Assembly: GCF_016587435.1 (NCBI RefSeq) | Contig: NZ_BNJJ01000004.1 | Coordinates: 186,001 to 250,000, forward strand | Direction of reading: 5' to 3' | Source of the DNA: Dictyobacter formicarum | Lineage (GTDB): Bacteria; Chloroflexota; Ktedonobacteria; Ktedonobacterales; Ktedonobacteraceae | Length of the DNA stretch: 64,000 nucleotides | Part shown: one piece after another, positions 8,921 to 17,834 of the stretch | Numbering within the stretch: the stretch's first letter is position 1 | How the letters are laid out: each line of letters starts with the position of its first letter | Position numbers and translations under genes: made by a program | Notes under the pieces: generated by a model | Told to the model about the DNA's origin: nothing | The model's input: the letters and a program-made list of their open reading frames with translations, nothing else | Databases searched by the model: none

Positions 8921-10128
8921 CGTTCGGCAACCAGGGTGAACGTTTTGGGAATCCCCATATCATCGATCTTGCTGTTCGGCTCCTCGTCCAGACGCTGAAT
9001 GACCAGGCCCGTCGCCGCAAAGGCGGTGATAATTTCACCTAGATTCCAGTAGCGCTGATAGACTTGCTGGATATCTGTCGCATCTTTTTCGGTTAGATGT
9101 TTGCTAAAGGCCACGTCGGTGGCATGCAGGCTTTTGTCAAAATAATTGCCGCTCACTTTATGCTTTTTCCCTTTTGAGCTGAGCAATTTAGTCGAAACAG
9201 GATGGAAATCCTGCAAGATCAGGCGACCGCCAGAGCGCAGTAATTGCTGCACTATCCGGGCCAGAGGTGCCAGGTCCACAAAATAATGCAGGATGCCCAG
9301 TTCCATAAAGACGAGATCATAGCTGCCATCTAACTCCTGGGGGGATAGCTTGAGGACATCTGTGACGAGGTAGCGCAACTGGACTCTGGCCGCGGCGGCG
9401 ACTTCACGCGCATAGTGTGCGTTCTCCTGCGACATATCAACAATCGTGACCTGTGCTCCCAGTATGGCCAGCGCGATAGCTTTGGTGCCATGCGAACCGA
9501 GCAGGTTGATGACTTTTTTGCCTGCGATGGGCGGTAGATATTTATTGAGCGAGGCCAGCCGCGTCTGTGGATCTTTCTGGATGCGTGCTGCCTGGACTTG
9601 TGGCGGACCATGGCGCTGTACCCAGGCGTCATAGGCCGCCTGATTCCACGCGCTTTGATTGAGCGCGCTGTTGTGCTGCTGGAGTTGTTGAAAATACCTT
9701 TGTACGGCCAGGGTTACTGGATGATCCTCGGGATATGCATGCAGATAATAATCCAATGCTTTGACCCAGACCGTTCTGTTCATATGCTGTAGTTGCAGGC
9801 GGTCTGGATCGGTCACTACAACCGTATTGAGATAGCTATAGAACGTCACCGTCAGACCCTGATAGGGCACATGAAAGCTTTCGCAGCCTGCCTGGCGCTC
9901 TGGCTTCTCCCGCACTCCGAATGCCTCAGCAACACGCTGCATGAGGTCCCATTGAATCGATAGCTCCAGACCATTGGGCGCAGTCTGAGCGTGAATTGGC
10001 TTCTCTTGTAGCACGACGCCTTGCGCAAACAGAGCGGAAGATTCTACCAAAGTATAGTTAATATCGATGTTCTCTAATATAGCGAGTACAGAAAAAAGGG
10101 TTTCCCACCAGACCGTTGCAGATACCAA
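8917..10128 (-). CDS. Class I SAM-dependent methyltransferase
   Basis: About 400 residues. The C-terminal half is a Rossmann-type methyltransferase: motif I is degenerate as VINLLGSHGTKAIALAILGAQVTIVDMS, and motif post-I to IV includes LVFMELGILHYF. The N-terminal half (about 190 residues) is not a domain I recognise. The start is uncertain: TTG at 10128 has GAGGTG six bases upstream. GTG at 10137 would give a natural MKVLVSAT start, and TTG at 10194 is also in frame. The natural C-terminus seems to have been altered by a hairpin repeat: the flanking duplicate would read LVAE followed directly by TAA, whereas the present gene ends LVAER with TAG. Confidence 0.8.
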   Translation of the reverse strand: MVSATVWWETLFSVLAILENIDINYTLVESSALFAQGVVLQEKPIHAQTAPNGLELSIQWDLMQRVAEAFGVREKPERQAGCESFHVPYQGLTVTFYSYLNTVVVTDPDRLQLQHMNRTVWVKALDYYLHAYPEDHPVTLAVQRYFQQLQQHNSALNQSAWNQAAYDAWVQRHGPPQVQAARIQKDPQTRLASLNKYLPPIAGKKVINLLGSHGTKAIALAILGAQVTIVDMSQENAHYAREVAAAARVQLRYLVTDVLKLSPQELDGSYDLVFMELGILHYFVDLAPLARIVQQLLRSGGRLILQDFHPVSTKLLSSKGKKHKVSGNYFDKSLHATDVAFSKHLTEKDATDIQQVYQRYWNLGEIITAFAATGLVIQRLDEEPNSKIDDMGIPKTFTLVAER

Positions 10129-10384
10129 AACTTTCACCTCAGTATATATTGATTTCAATTTTATCTCATCTCTTCGGGAATAGAAAGGCGGCAAATATTA
10201 ACGTTAGAAAGTTATAGTACATTGCAGCACTATGCAATAGCTATCTGTGCTATACTTTGTAATTTGCTTGTCTTCATTACTATCTTCAGTTATACTACGA
10301 AGTGATTGAAACATGACAATGTATGGTTGCGCCGTTCGAAAATCATGTTGCTTTGTTATTATTGGAGAGGATTATAACTTTCTT

Positions 10385-11299
10385 ATGAACCAAAATCCTG
10401 AGCAGCCGCAGCAAAACAACTATACTCAATATCCACAGTATGACCCGACGCAGGCTGCACCACCACCGTATGATCCCACACAGCTGGCCCCGCCGGCTTA
10501 TCCTGGGAATCAGGGCTATTCTTCGCCTTCTTATCCGACACCTTCGACGGCTGGCAATAGCTCACCTGACTATCTACAGCAGTCTCCTTATAGTCCCCAG
10601 TCGCCTTATCCCACGCCGAGTGGGCAGCAAAATCTGGGAGGGGGATATTCTGCTCCGAATCCTTATGCTCCTCCCGTTGGAGCACCACAATATCCTGGCT
10701 ATCCGCCTGCGCCTAAGAAGAATCGCACCTGGCTCTGGATTACGCTGGGTATTGTCGGCGTCCTGCTGGTTGCCCTGATTGCGTCCTGCGCGATTTTTTC
10801 AAATGCCATAACGAATCTTGCCCACACGACAGCTACAAGCACCTCATCCACTGATGCCACTCCTACTACGACAAATTCCGGCGGGCAGACTACGACAGGT
10901 GGGGACTCTGGCCAGGTACGTACATTGCAGAATGTGAATTGTACGATGTCCCAGGTGCGTACTATTCCAAATGATGATTATGCTCAAGCTAAGGCTGGCA
11001 CCCAGTTTGTGCAAATCCACGTCAAAATTGATAACACCAGCAGTGAGAAGCGGCACTATAACCCGCTTGACTTCAAGCTATTGACCTCAGATGGTAAGTC
11101 GACGACTCACTCATATATTGTGCCTAATGGCTATGATAATCAACTGAGCTTTGGCGACCTCAATCCTGGCCAGTCTATTGAAGGTAACCTCGTATTTGAG
11201 GTGCCGACCAACGACCATGGCGCTATGATTAGCTGGGAGCCACTGTTTAACTCCTTTGCCACTGATCCTGGTCAGGCCAAGTGGAAATTAGGTTTATAA
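10385..11299 (+). CDS. Membrane-anchored DUF4352 protein
   Basis: A 304-residue predicted surface protein. Residues 1-115 are rich in Pro, Gln, Tyr and Ser with repeated YDPTQ units and no hydrophobic segment. One membrane helix follows (WLWITLGIVGVLLVALIASCAIF), then a Thr/Ser linker and a C-terminal DUF4352 immunoglobulin-like domain (FVQIHVKIDNTSSE to SIEGNLVFEVP). The topology suggests a cytosolic proline-rich tail and an external DUF4352 domain. ATG 10385 is chosen because the MNQNPEQPQQ start is typical; the GGAGAGG at 10364-10370 is rather far (14 bases), so an upstream start at 10313 cannot be excluded. The function is unknown. Confidence 0.82.
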   Translation: MNQNPEQPQQNNYTQYPQYDPTQAAPPPYDPTQLAPPAYPGNQGYSSPSYPTPSTAGNSSPDYLQQSPYSPQSPYPTPSGQQNLGGGYSAPNPYAPPVGAPQYPGYPPAPKKNRTWLWITLGIVGVLLVALIASCAIFSNAITNLAHTTATSTSSTDATPTTTNSGGQTTTGGDSGQVRTLQNVNCTMSQVRTIPNDDYAQAKAGTQFVQIHVKIDNTSSEKRHYNPLDFKLLTSDGKSTTHSYIVPNGYDNQLSFGDLNPGQSIEGNLVFEVPTNDHGAMISWEPLFNSFATDPGQAKWKLGL

Positions 11300-11301
11300 G
11301 G

Positions 11302-11361
11302 CAAACAAAAAGTGTTGCAGAAAGCGCGCAAATGCGCACTTTCTGCAACACTTTTTGTTTG
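11302..11361. terminator. Bidirectional terminator hairpin, family 2 stem
   Basis: A 29-bp nearly perfect stem (11302-11330 with 11333-11361, one mismatch) starts three bases after the DUF4352 stop and ends 20 bases before the minus-strand dioxygenase stop. Each arm contains a run of five A or T, so it can terminate both convergent genes. The core GTGTTGCAGAAAGCGCGCA resembles the stems of the other long palindromes in this window. Confidence 0.8.
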
Positions 11362-11380
11362 GCCTTTTGGCTTGCCTGTT

Positions 11381-12175
11381 TTAAGCTTGAATCGACATGC
11401 GTGTCAGTGCGTTTTCAAAGGAGACATCGATATTGTCGTCTCCGGTCACGTAGCGCCAGAGTTTGGCGCGCTGCATATGTTCGAGTCGCGCTTCATTGCC
11501 CTGCCATGCCTGGTAGCCTTTTCTAATGATCTGTTCAACATCAGGACTCTTATAGTTGTCAGTGTTAAACAGTCCGCGTTGTACCTGACCTGGGCGTAAG
11601 CGCAGCTTAAAGACATAGCGGGTCTGATCGGTTCGATTGGGTTGGGCGCAGTGCCAGATACCATGGTGCATAAAGACAATGGTGCCGCCTCTGGCTTCAA
11701 GTTGGCGCTGTCCTATAATATTTTTATAACGTGCGATGCTAGCCGTGTTGGTTTTGCGCAGATGCGAACCCGGCAAAACCAGCGTTGGACCCATCTCAAC
11801 TGGAGCGTCGTGGGCAAAATAGAATGCCTGCACATCGAATGCGTATGGGCGCACATCGATAATTGAGTCTGCATGCCATTCCTGGGCTTTAAGATGGTGG
11901 GCCCTGACAATATGTAGGAATGAATGGTCATAGACCGGGTTGACGCCCACAAAGCTCTGGATGGCTCCCTTTACCTGTGGCTCTTCAAAAACCTGTCGCA
12001 GCACTTCGGTCTGATGCCAGAAATTATAGCCTGGCCCATCCCAATTTTTTTCCGCTTCCAGTACCGCCGTATTCAAATCCTGGGGAACGATATCCTCAAC
12101 GATTAGAAAGCCATCGGTGACAAAGCGTGCCATTTGTTCCGCTGTAAGCAGATGATGTCGTTCTACATTACTCAT
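11381..12175 (-). CDS. Phytanoyl-CoA dioxygenase family protein
   Basis: A 264-residue Fe(II)/2-oxoglutarate dioxygenase of the PhyH family. The iron-binding facial triad is visible as His and Asp in QEWHADSIID and the distal His in FMHHGIWHCAQPN. The following RYVFKLRLRP supplies the arginine for 2-oxoglutarate. Start ATG at 12175 follows GAAAGGTGG and overlaps the end of the small upstream gene, so the pair is an operon. It is divergent from an AraC regulator whose likely operator lies just upstream. The substrate is unknown; these enzymes hydroxylate diverse small molecules. Confidence 0.88.
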   Translation of the reverse strand: MSNVERHHLLTAEQMARFVTDGFLIVEDIVPQDLNTAVLEAEKNWDGPGYNFWHQTEVLRQVFEEPQVKGAIQSFVGVNPVYDHSFLHIVRAHHLKAQEWHADSIIDVRPYAFDVQAFYFAHDAPVEMGPTLVLPGSHLRKTNTASIARYKNIIGQRQLEARGGTIVFMHHGIWHCAQPNRTDQTRYVFKLRLRPGQVQRGLFNTDNYKSPDVEQIIRKGYQAWQGNEARLEHMQRAKLWRYVTGDDNIDVSFENALTRMSIQA

Positions 12176-12458
12176 TGATGGCCACCTTTCGTTCCAAAAC
12201 GTATTCGTACGGGAGGTAACTGCTTTCATGTTCATGGCCAGGGATTATCTGCGGGAGCGCTGCCAGTTGGATCACGTTCCAGCCCGCACGCATCGCGGCC
12301 AACACCGATGCATAGGGTGGCTCTTTTTCATCACCAGACTGCATGGGCAGCGCATCTTCTGCGCTGGCCCCATCATAAAGCGCCCAGGCAACCGTCCTGG
12401 ATGCCAGGTCGGACGACGTTAGATGGAGTATGAGTATTTGTTGTCGCAACTCACTCAT
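12168..12458 (-). CDS. Small hypothetical protein in dioxygenase operon
   Basis: A 96-residue soluble protein beginning MSELRQQILILHL. I do not recognise a family. ATG at 12458 is preceded by GAGGAGGT at good spacing; a longer frame to 12509 lacks this support. The stop overlaps the start of the PhyH gene by a few bases, implying coupled translation and a shared role. A short acidic segment and the C-terminal SSYLPYEYVLERKV are the only notable features. Confidence 0.7.
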   Translation of the reverse strand: MSELRQQILILHLTSSDLASRTVAWALYDGASAEDALPMQSGDEKEPPYASVLAAMRAGWNVIQLAALPQIIPGHEHESSYLPYEYVLERKVAINE

Positions 12459-12560
12459 CTTCGAGACCTCCTCATCATGTTCCTCTTTACTATGTAGAGA
12501 ATACCGCAACTTAATCTGCTTTAAAGATAACCTTTTCTATCCATGAAATCCTATCCTGAG

Positions 12561-12594
12561 ATCCGAGCTTTTTGTGTCTCATCCCGACTTTTTG
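12561..12594. promoter_or_regulatory. Candidate AraC operator, direct repeats
   Basis: Two 14-base direct repeats, ATCCGAGCTTTTTG (12561-12574) and ATCCCGACTTTTTG (12581-12594), are spaced 20 bp start to start (about two helical turns). They sit 103-136 bases upstream of the dioxygenase operon start. Direct repeats at this spacing are the usual binding pattern for AraC-family activators, and an araC-type gene is divergent. TATAAT occurs at 12628-12633 toward that gene. Confidence 0.55.
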
Positions 12595-12753
12595 ATTTTT
12601 GTCACACTGTCAGACTGCATTTGCTTGTATAATTTTTTGTAGTACATGCTGTTCATAGGGATAAGCCGGTGGCAGCGTAGCTAGCCGTAAGTGAGCGGCG
12701 TTGCTAAATATTTTTCATCACTGACTATGGTTATCCAGGAGATGTGTAGATAG

Positions 12754-13563
12754 ATGACTGATACGATTCATATTCGCCTGCTCAATTATCAGGTATTGTT
12801 GTTGAGACCAGCACAGTGGCAGTTGCCGCGCGTGCAGAGCCACTTCTGGCGTTTCTACATGAATGATCGTGATGGGGCGCTGCTCGATTATCAAGGAACC
12901 CCTTATCCTCTGGCTGGCGAGCAACTTTATGTGATTCCAGCGGAGGTTCGTTTTAGTGCTCAACTGGCCCATCCGCTCAGGCATTTCTTTGTGCACTTTG
13001 ATGTACTGGGCCTCTCGCCAATTATTTATCGTGAAATTTTTGCTGCCCCGATCTGCCTGCCTGCTTCTCTGTCGCTGCGGCAAATGGTCCATAGCTGTAT
13101 TCAGGAGATGACGGGACCACAACAGGAGGGTCTGATCCTGGAAATTCGCCTGAAAGCGATTCTATACACCGGGCTGACACAATATTTACAGCAGATAGCG
13201 CCAGCTACTTTGCAGCGTTACTTTCAGCTGACCAATGCTTTAGAGCCGGTGCTACCTGCCATCGAATACGTTGATGCCCACCTGGCTGAGCCGCTGCTTT
13301 GTAAAGATCTGGCCGCGCTTTGTCATATGAATGTCGATTATTTCAGTCGTCGCTTTCGCGAATGCGTGGGTCAGACGCCAAATGCCTATATCCAGTTACA
13401 GCGTGTCAAGCGAGCGGAGCAGCAACTCTTGCTGACCAACGCTAGCATTGAGCAGATAGCCGCTCGCCATGGTTTTGGTAGCCGGCATTATTTCTCACGT
13501 ATCTTTACGCGCCACACAGGCGTCTCGCCTGCTGCCTACCGTAAAGGATTGTTGGGGAGTTAA
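12754..13563 (+). CDS. AraC family transcriptional regulator
   Basis: A 269-residue regulator. Residues 1-120 form a cupin-like sensor arm (GEQLYVIPAEVRFSAQL, HPLRHFFVHFDVLG). The last 100 residues contain the two helix-turn-helix motifs of the AraC family: LLCKDLAALCHMNVDYFSRRF and SIEQIAARHGFGSRHYFSRIF, ending HTGVSPAAYRK. It is divergent from the dioxygenase operon, with 14-bp direct repeats in between, so local control of that operon is the best guess. The ligand is unknown. Confidence 0.93.
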   Translation: MTDTIHIRLLNYQVLLLRPAQWQLPRVQSHFWRFYMNDRDGALLDYQGTPYPLAGEQLYVIPAEVRFSAQLAHPLRHFFVHFDVLGLSPIIYREIFAAPICLPASLSLRQMVHSCIQEMTGPQQEGLILEIRLKAILYTGLTQYLQQIAPATLQRYFQLTNALEPVLPAIEYVDAHLAEPLLCKDLAALCHMNVDYFSRRFRECVGQTPNAYIQLQRVKRAEQQLLLTNASIEQIAARHGFGSRHYFSRIFTRHTGVSPAAYRKGLLGS

Positions 13564-13693
13564 GTTCCTGGGGCCTTATTTTAAGGGCTATTCTGTGCAG
13601 GATAGCTGAAGATATAGTATACTTCAGGCGTTGTAGATAGCGTGCTTTTACCAGCGTGGTTACATTGATAAATTTGAGAGAGGAATACTTGAC

Positions 13694-14221
13694 ATGATGC
13701 GTGTACGATCCTCACGCTTATCTCTGGTGCCTTTGACTGCGTCTTTGATCAGACTCTTTTTATATAATCGTAGCGAGCTGGCTAGGGTTCTGGATGCTAA
13801 AGTTCCGACGGATTGGCCGGGTCCTGATTTTGAGCCGATATTGCCGCTATTACTAGATGGTTTTGAGCGCGAGCCCGGCCACGAAGCCTGGGATGGCGCT
13901 ATCATGCTGGAGGGTGAGGAGCGTGTGTTGATTGGGGCTATGGGATTGAAGGGTGGTCCTGATGAAGAGGGAACGGTAGATATTGGCTATAATATTTTAC
14001 CTGCCTATCAGAATCAAGGCTATGCAACCGAGATGGCGCGCGCCCTGATAGCCTGGGCCTTTGAGCGGAGCGACATATATAAAGTAATTGCTGATTGCCT
14101 GTATGATAACCAGGGTTCTATTCGTGTGCTGGAAAAGCTGGGAATGAAGCGCCTGGTTCCCGATGGAGATATGCTACGATGGAGCCTCACTAAAGAGGAG
14201 TGGCAGGTAGCTCAACAATAA
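13694..14221 (+). CDS. GNAT family N-acetyltransferase
   Basis: A 175-residue acetyltransferase of the RimJ/RimL-like branch. The acetyl-CoA binding region reads DIGYNILPAYQNQGYATEMARALIAWAF (about residues 97-124), followed by the typical NQGSIRVLEKLGMKRL segment. The family transfers acetyl groups to protein N-termini, amino acids or antibiotics; the acceptor is not inferable. A second ATG directly follows the first. It is a stand-alone gene. Confidence 0.9.
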   Translation: MMRVRSSRLSLVPLTASLIRLFLYNRSELARVLDAKVPTDWPGPDFEPILPLLLDGFEREPGHEAWDGAIMLEGEERVLIGAMGLKGGPDEEGTVDIGYNILPAYQNQGYATEMARALIAWAFERSDIYKVIADCLYDNQGSIRVLEKLGMKRLVPDGDMLRWSLTKEEWQVAQQ

Positions 14222-14334
14222 ACATGGCTCTCCTCAGGATTCCTTCCTAATTCCTGGTAAGAGTTCTACCCAATTGTGTTGCAATAGATATTTGCATGTG
14301 TGTCTGCAAAAATCTTGTAAAGTAAGGGATATAT

Positions 14335-15312
14335 ATGGCTAAACAGAAACAACTTTCGGCTTCTAAACGTCGTGAGCAGATGCGCCAGCAGCGTTCCTCG
14401 CAATCCAGATCAGCACAGCAGTTGCGTGGTCGCCAGCAGAGGTCGAACAGATCGAGTTGGTGGCTGGTCGGTGGCATTGTGCTCATGGTAGCAGTGATTG
14501 TGGGTGCCTTCATTTTTATTGCTAATTACGAGGCGGAGCAATCAAAAGTCGGTAGCGATACGGCTTTTAAGACCATCACAACCATTAAGCCAGACGTTTT
14601 TACGCATGTGGATAAAGGAACCTTTAATGGTCAATTGACTGCCATCAAGAACACACCTGTGTTGAAGGGACCCAACGGCAAGCCCGAGATTTTTTACATG
14701 GGCGGCGAGTATTGTCCTATTTGCGCGGCTCAGCGCTGGGCGATCGTTACATCGTTAAGTCGTTTTGGCTCCTTTAGCCCTTTGACGCCGATTTTATCGG
14801 CGGAAAGCCAGGTGCCGACCTTCTCATTTTATAAGTCGAGCTACCACAGCAACTATATCGACTTTGAGTCTAAAGAGATTGCAGATAACACCAATCCTAA
14901 TCCAAACCCACTGGAAACCTTATCGCCCGACGATCAGAAGATAGTCAATCAATATGCCAAACCTCCATATGTACAACAATCGGGCATTCCATTTATGTCG
15001 ATTGGAAATCAATACATCTCAGTGGGCGCATACTATTCTGGTACAGTCCTGACCGGGAAGTCATACCAGGATATTGCCACCGCGGTTAACGATCCCAATA
15101 GCGATATCTCGCGTGGCATTGTGGGTGCGGCCAATATGCTCACGGCAGCCATCTGTAAGGCCACCAATAATCAACCTGCCAACGTATGTACCGCAGATCC
15201 CATTCCATCGCTTGAGCAGTCGCTGCCCACAGCTAGCGTCACAGGCATCAGTCCTACACAACTGGCGCAGGTCGGGCAGGTATCTGAGAGAGATGTGCGC
15301 CGGAACAGCTAA
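14335..15312 (+). CDS. DUF929 membrane-anchored thioredoxin-like protein
   Basis: A 325-residue protein with a basic Gln/Arg/Ser-rich N-terminus, one membrane helix (WWLVGGIVLMVAVIVGAFIFIA, residues 42-63) and an external DUF929 domain. The domain contains FYMGGEYCPICAAQRW with a CxxC pair (about residues 127-130), matching the thioredoxin-like active site of the family. In the known archaeal and Chloroflexota relatives the function is undefined. A redox role outside the membrane is an inference from the CxxC. No Shine-Dalgarno is obvious ahead of ATG 14335. Confidence 0.85.
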   Translation: MAKQKQLSASKRREQMRQQRSSQSRSAQQLRGRQQRSNRSSWWLVGGIVLMVAVIVGAFIFIANYEAEQSKVGSDTAFKTITTIKPDVFTHVDKGTFNGQLTAIKNTPVLKGPNGKPEIFYMGGEYCPICAAQRWAIVTSLSRFGSFSPLTPILSAESQVPTFSFYKSSYHSNYIDFESKEIADNTNPNPNPLETLSPDDQKIVNQYAKPPYVQQSGIPFMSIGNQYISVGAYYSGTVLTGKSYQDIATAVNDPNSDISRGIVGAANMLTAAICKATNNQPANVCTADPIPSLEQSLPTASVTGISPTQLAQVGQVSERDVRRNS

Positions 15313-15496
15313 CATATCAGGCTGGCATATGCTGTATAGATAGGCATCCTGAGCAGAGTAGAGAGATGCTGTTGTCTTTTCGCTTGTGTTCTGCGCGTAG
15401 CGTCACGTTCAAAGGTGGATGGCGAGAAGCCAACTGTGATACTTTTTAAGTGGAGAATTTCAATGCTCTCTCAAGTCAATAACAAGGATAGCGTCA

Positions 15497-15961
15497 ATGC
15501 CAAAATTACGTTTTCAAACCACTATTCAGCGCCAGCCAGATCCCATCTATCAGTTGTTGCTGGACCTGCCCGGTTATAAAGTCTGGCTGCCCTCCTCGAA
15601 TATGTATGCAGAGACCGTACTGACCTCAGATTATCCTGTTCGGCCAGGTACAACCTACGTTGATCGTGGTCAATCCAGTGTGATGCAGGGTGAAATTGTT
15701 GAGTTGGAGCCAGCAAAACGTATTGTCTTCCATCAGGTCACCAATCCACAGCGGCGTTCCTGGCTGGCCAGCGGATTGGATATTACCATTCGCTACACGT
15801 TACAGCCGGTGGCGGAAGGTACGCGCGTCACGCGGGAGCTTATCTTGCACGCGCATGGCCTGTTCTTTTTGCTGCAAGCGACGCTGCTACGACTTATTCG
15901 TGCCGAGAATGAGCGTATCCTGTCGGCAATGAAAAGCTACATGGATGCTCGTGTCTCCTGA
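15497..15961 (+). CDS. SRPBCC family protein
   Basis: A 154-residue START/polyketide-cyclase-like protein. It begins with the typical TTIQRQPDPIYQLLLDLPGYKVWLPSS helix and has the strand pattern GEIVELEPAKRIVFHQV ... TIRYTLQPVAEGTRVTREL. The fold forms a hydrophobic cavity for lipid or polyketide-like ligands. No catalytic residues can be assigned. It lies alone, and two family 1 hairpins follow its stop codon. Confidence 0.85.
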   Translation: MPKLRFQTTIQRQPDPIYQLLLDLPGYKVWLPSSNMYAETVLTSDYPVRPGTTYVDRGQSSVMQGEIVELEPAKRIVFHQVTNPQRRSWLASGLDITIRYTLQPVAEGTRVTRELILHAHGLFFLLQATLLRLIRAENERILSAMKSYMDARVS

Positions 15962-15988
15962 TCCCTCACCGCCCGAAAACGCACCTCC

Positions 15989-16086
15989 ATAGGTTCGGGC
16001 CTTGCGCCCGATTTCTCGCCCGAGGCCCGAAAATATTCCCCCCATAGGTTCGGGCCTTGCGCCCGATTGGAGCCTTGCGCTCGATT
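15989..16086. repeat. Tandem family 1 hairpin repeats
   Basis: Two near-identical copies in minus orientation (15989-16014 and 16044-16068) have stem TCGGGC/GCCCGA and loop GCAAG on the complementary strand. A third, truncated copy is at 16071-16086. They are embedded in a short repeat in which CCCGAAAACGCA occurs before and after (15972-15983 and 16098-16109). They fill the gap between the convergent SRPBCC gene and a membrane-protein gene and could form terminators. Confidence 0.8.
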
Positions 16087-16122
16087 GAATCCTTACACCC
16101 GAAAACGCATCCAAAAAGCAAT

Positions 16123-16620
16123 TTAGTTGATGGATGTTTCGTGCTCTTCGGCATCGTTTGGAGCGGTAGCAGAAATCTGGGCGTCCTCCATCATTTTTTG
16201 GAGACGTGAGACCATGATGTAATCCACAACGGCATAGATGACGGCGATCAGCCAGCCGCTGGAGAGCATCATGATCAGCGCTACCCAGGCCCAGGTAGCC
16301 AGATTGCCCTGGTGCGAGAAAATCAGGGCTAGCGTGCTTGTGATGATGGGATAAATCAACAAACCGGTGCCGAGGCCAATCAAGATTCCTCTGGGGCGCG
16401 TTGGTTTGCGTGGACTCAGAATAGCAAATAACCAGAGAAATGTATGGATCATGGTTGCTATGATGGCCCCAGCAAAGGCACTGATATTGATCAGGACATT
16501 GTTGAAGTTGCGGTTGGAAACATAAAGTGCGATCACTGTTGTAACAATCGCCAGGATGACCAGTGTAAGGGAATAGAGTGCTCCGCTCAAGTTTGCCCGC
16601 ACTTTTGTAGACATCTGCAA
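16123..16620 (-). CDS. Hypothetical membrane protein
   Basis: A 165-residue integral membrane protein with four predicted helices (LYSLTLVILAIVTTVIALYV, ISAFAGAIIATMIHTFLWLFA, ILIGLGTGLLIYPIITSTLAL and WVALIMMLSSGWLIAVIYAVV). It has a short charged C-terminal tail rich in Glu, Asp and Ala. I do not recognise a family. The tail is cytoplasmic if the positive-inside rule holds for the KPTRPRG loop. Confidence 0.75.
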   Translation of the reverse strand: MQMSTKVRANLSGALYSLTLVILAIVTTVIALYVSNRNFNNVLINISAFAGAIIATMIHTFLWLFAILSPRKPTRPRGILIGLGTGLLIYPIITSTLALIFSHQGNLATWAWVALIMMLSSGWLIAVIYAVVDYIMVSRLQKMMEDAQISATAPNDAEEHETSIN

Positions 16621-16816
16621 TACGACCTTCCTTTGTTATTTGCTCGTTGTATCTATTATCATCTATATGGCCCAAAAATGGAAGGGATAATATTTTGGAT
16701 TGGCTGTTGCCTGAGTTCCTGTTTGGCTGTTGTATCCTGGTGTCGAGTTTTCTATAGTTGAATATAAGTCGTATTTTTATTGATGCAACCCTGCTTATCA
16801 AAAAGGATGTTTTTTC

Positions 16817-17548
16817 ATGCATAGGTTTTCCTGGCGCACATTTCTTTGCTGGCAGTATCTGGTGCGCTTCGTGGTGCTTGTCGTTGGTCTGTTTTTTTAT
16901 TCAACTGGAATTGTATTTCTGTATCGCTCAGATTTTGGTCTGGATCCCTGGGATGTATTTCACCAGGGCATTAGCTTCCATACGCCTCTTTCCTTTGGAA
17001 CGGCGAGTATTGTGGTGGGGGCCGCTATTATTATCCTGGGTCTATGCCTGAAGGTGATGCCCGGCGTTGGTACAGTCTTAAATATGCTCTTGATCGGCGC
17101 ATTTACGGATTTAAATATCAGATTGGGCTGGCTGCCGGACCTTGGGCACACATCCTGGGTATTGAGGGTGGTTGTAAATGTGCTGGGTGTGGCTATTATT
17201 GGTATGGGAACCGCGCTCTATATTGCTCCTCGCATGGGGGCTGGTCCACGCGATGGTTTGATGTTGCGCCTGCACGCGTTGACGAAGTTGCGCGTATCTA
17301 TAGTGCGTACCGCCATTGAATGCACCGTCTTGCTGATCGGCTTTTTGTTAGGTGGCACCGTCGGCCTGGGAACATTGATCTTTGCCCTGGGCATCGGACC
17401 TGCCTTTGAGTTGAGCCTTACGTTGCTTAAAAAGCTGCATTTTACCAACTGGTTGGAACGGCTGGCGGCCACGCCCGTAAAGACCGAAATTATCCTGCCA
17501 CCCGCCGATGATGACGCCCTGCAGCCTTCATACGGCAATCCAGCTTAG
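16817..17548 (+). CDS. YczE/YitT family membrane protein
   Basis: A 243-residue integral membrane protein with five to six helices. The conserved YczE-type segments are present: GLDPWDVFHQGIS (residues 40-52) and YIAPRMGAGPRDGLMLRLHALTKL with the GxGPRDGL signature. Function is unknown in the family; Bacillus YczE affects lipopeptide production. The C-terminal tail of about 35 residues is soluble. There is no clear Shine-Dalgarno. It is transcribed toward, but well separated from, the LacI gene. Confidence 0.85.
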   Translation: MHRFSWRTFLCWQYLVRFVVLVVGLFFYSTGIVFLYRSDFGLDPWDVFHQGISFHTPLSFGTASIVVGAAIIILGLCLKVMPGVGTVLNMLLIGAFTDLNIRLGWLPDLGHTSWVLRVVVNVLGVAIIGMGTALYIAPRMGAGPRDGLMLRLHALTKLRVSIVRTAIECTVLLIGFLLGGTVGLGTLIFALGIGPAFELSLTLLKKLHFTNWLERLAATPVKTEIILPPADDDALQPSYGNPA

Positions 17549-17754
17549 TGCACAAAAAATACATAAATATAGGGATACACTACTCGTAAATTTGTTTTAT
17601 AGTTATCAGTATAGAGTGACACCGTATCCATTAGCTGCTCTGCTGAAACCAGATACCGTGTAGCTACTTTCAACTGTGTTCTGCCAGTCCGTTCAAAGAA
17701 GAAACTGGCAGAACTGGTGCTATTCCCTGATTTTTTTTAAAATTCTCGAAAGGC

Positions 17755-17783
17755 TTGACAGAAAGGCTTTTTTATGTCATTCT
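17755..17783 (+). promoter_or_regulatory. Probable promoter of the lacI-type gene
   Basis: A perfect TTGACA lies at 17755-17760, and CATTCT at 17778-17783 is a weak -10 at 17-bp spacing. The transcription start would fall inside the 28-bp operator that follows, which is the layout of an autorepressed promoter. Confidence 0.55.
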
Positions 17784-17784
17784 G

Positions 17785-17812
17785 TGTACACGTGTACATG
17801 TACACGTGTACA
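17785..17812. promoter_or_regulatory. 28-bp tandem LacI-family operator
   Basis: Two abutting copies of the perfect 14-bp palindrome TGTACACGTGTACA (17785-17798 and 17799-17812) together form a 28-bp palindrome. The central CG and flanking symmetry fit LacI-family binding sites. It ends 22 bases before the start codon of the LacI-type gene. Confidence 0.8.
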
Positions 17813-17834
17813 CTGGTTCATGGAGGTAGAGTGA

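Noticed and set aside
15887..16822. 311-codon frame on the minus strand
   Set aside because: It overlaps the SRPBCC gene, the hairpin repeats and the membrane-protein gene in another frame, with low-complexity, non-protein-like sequence.
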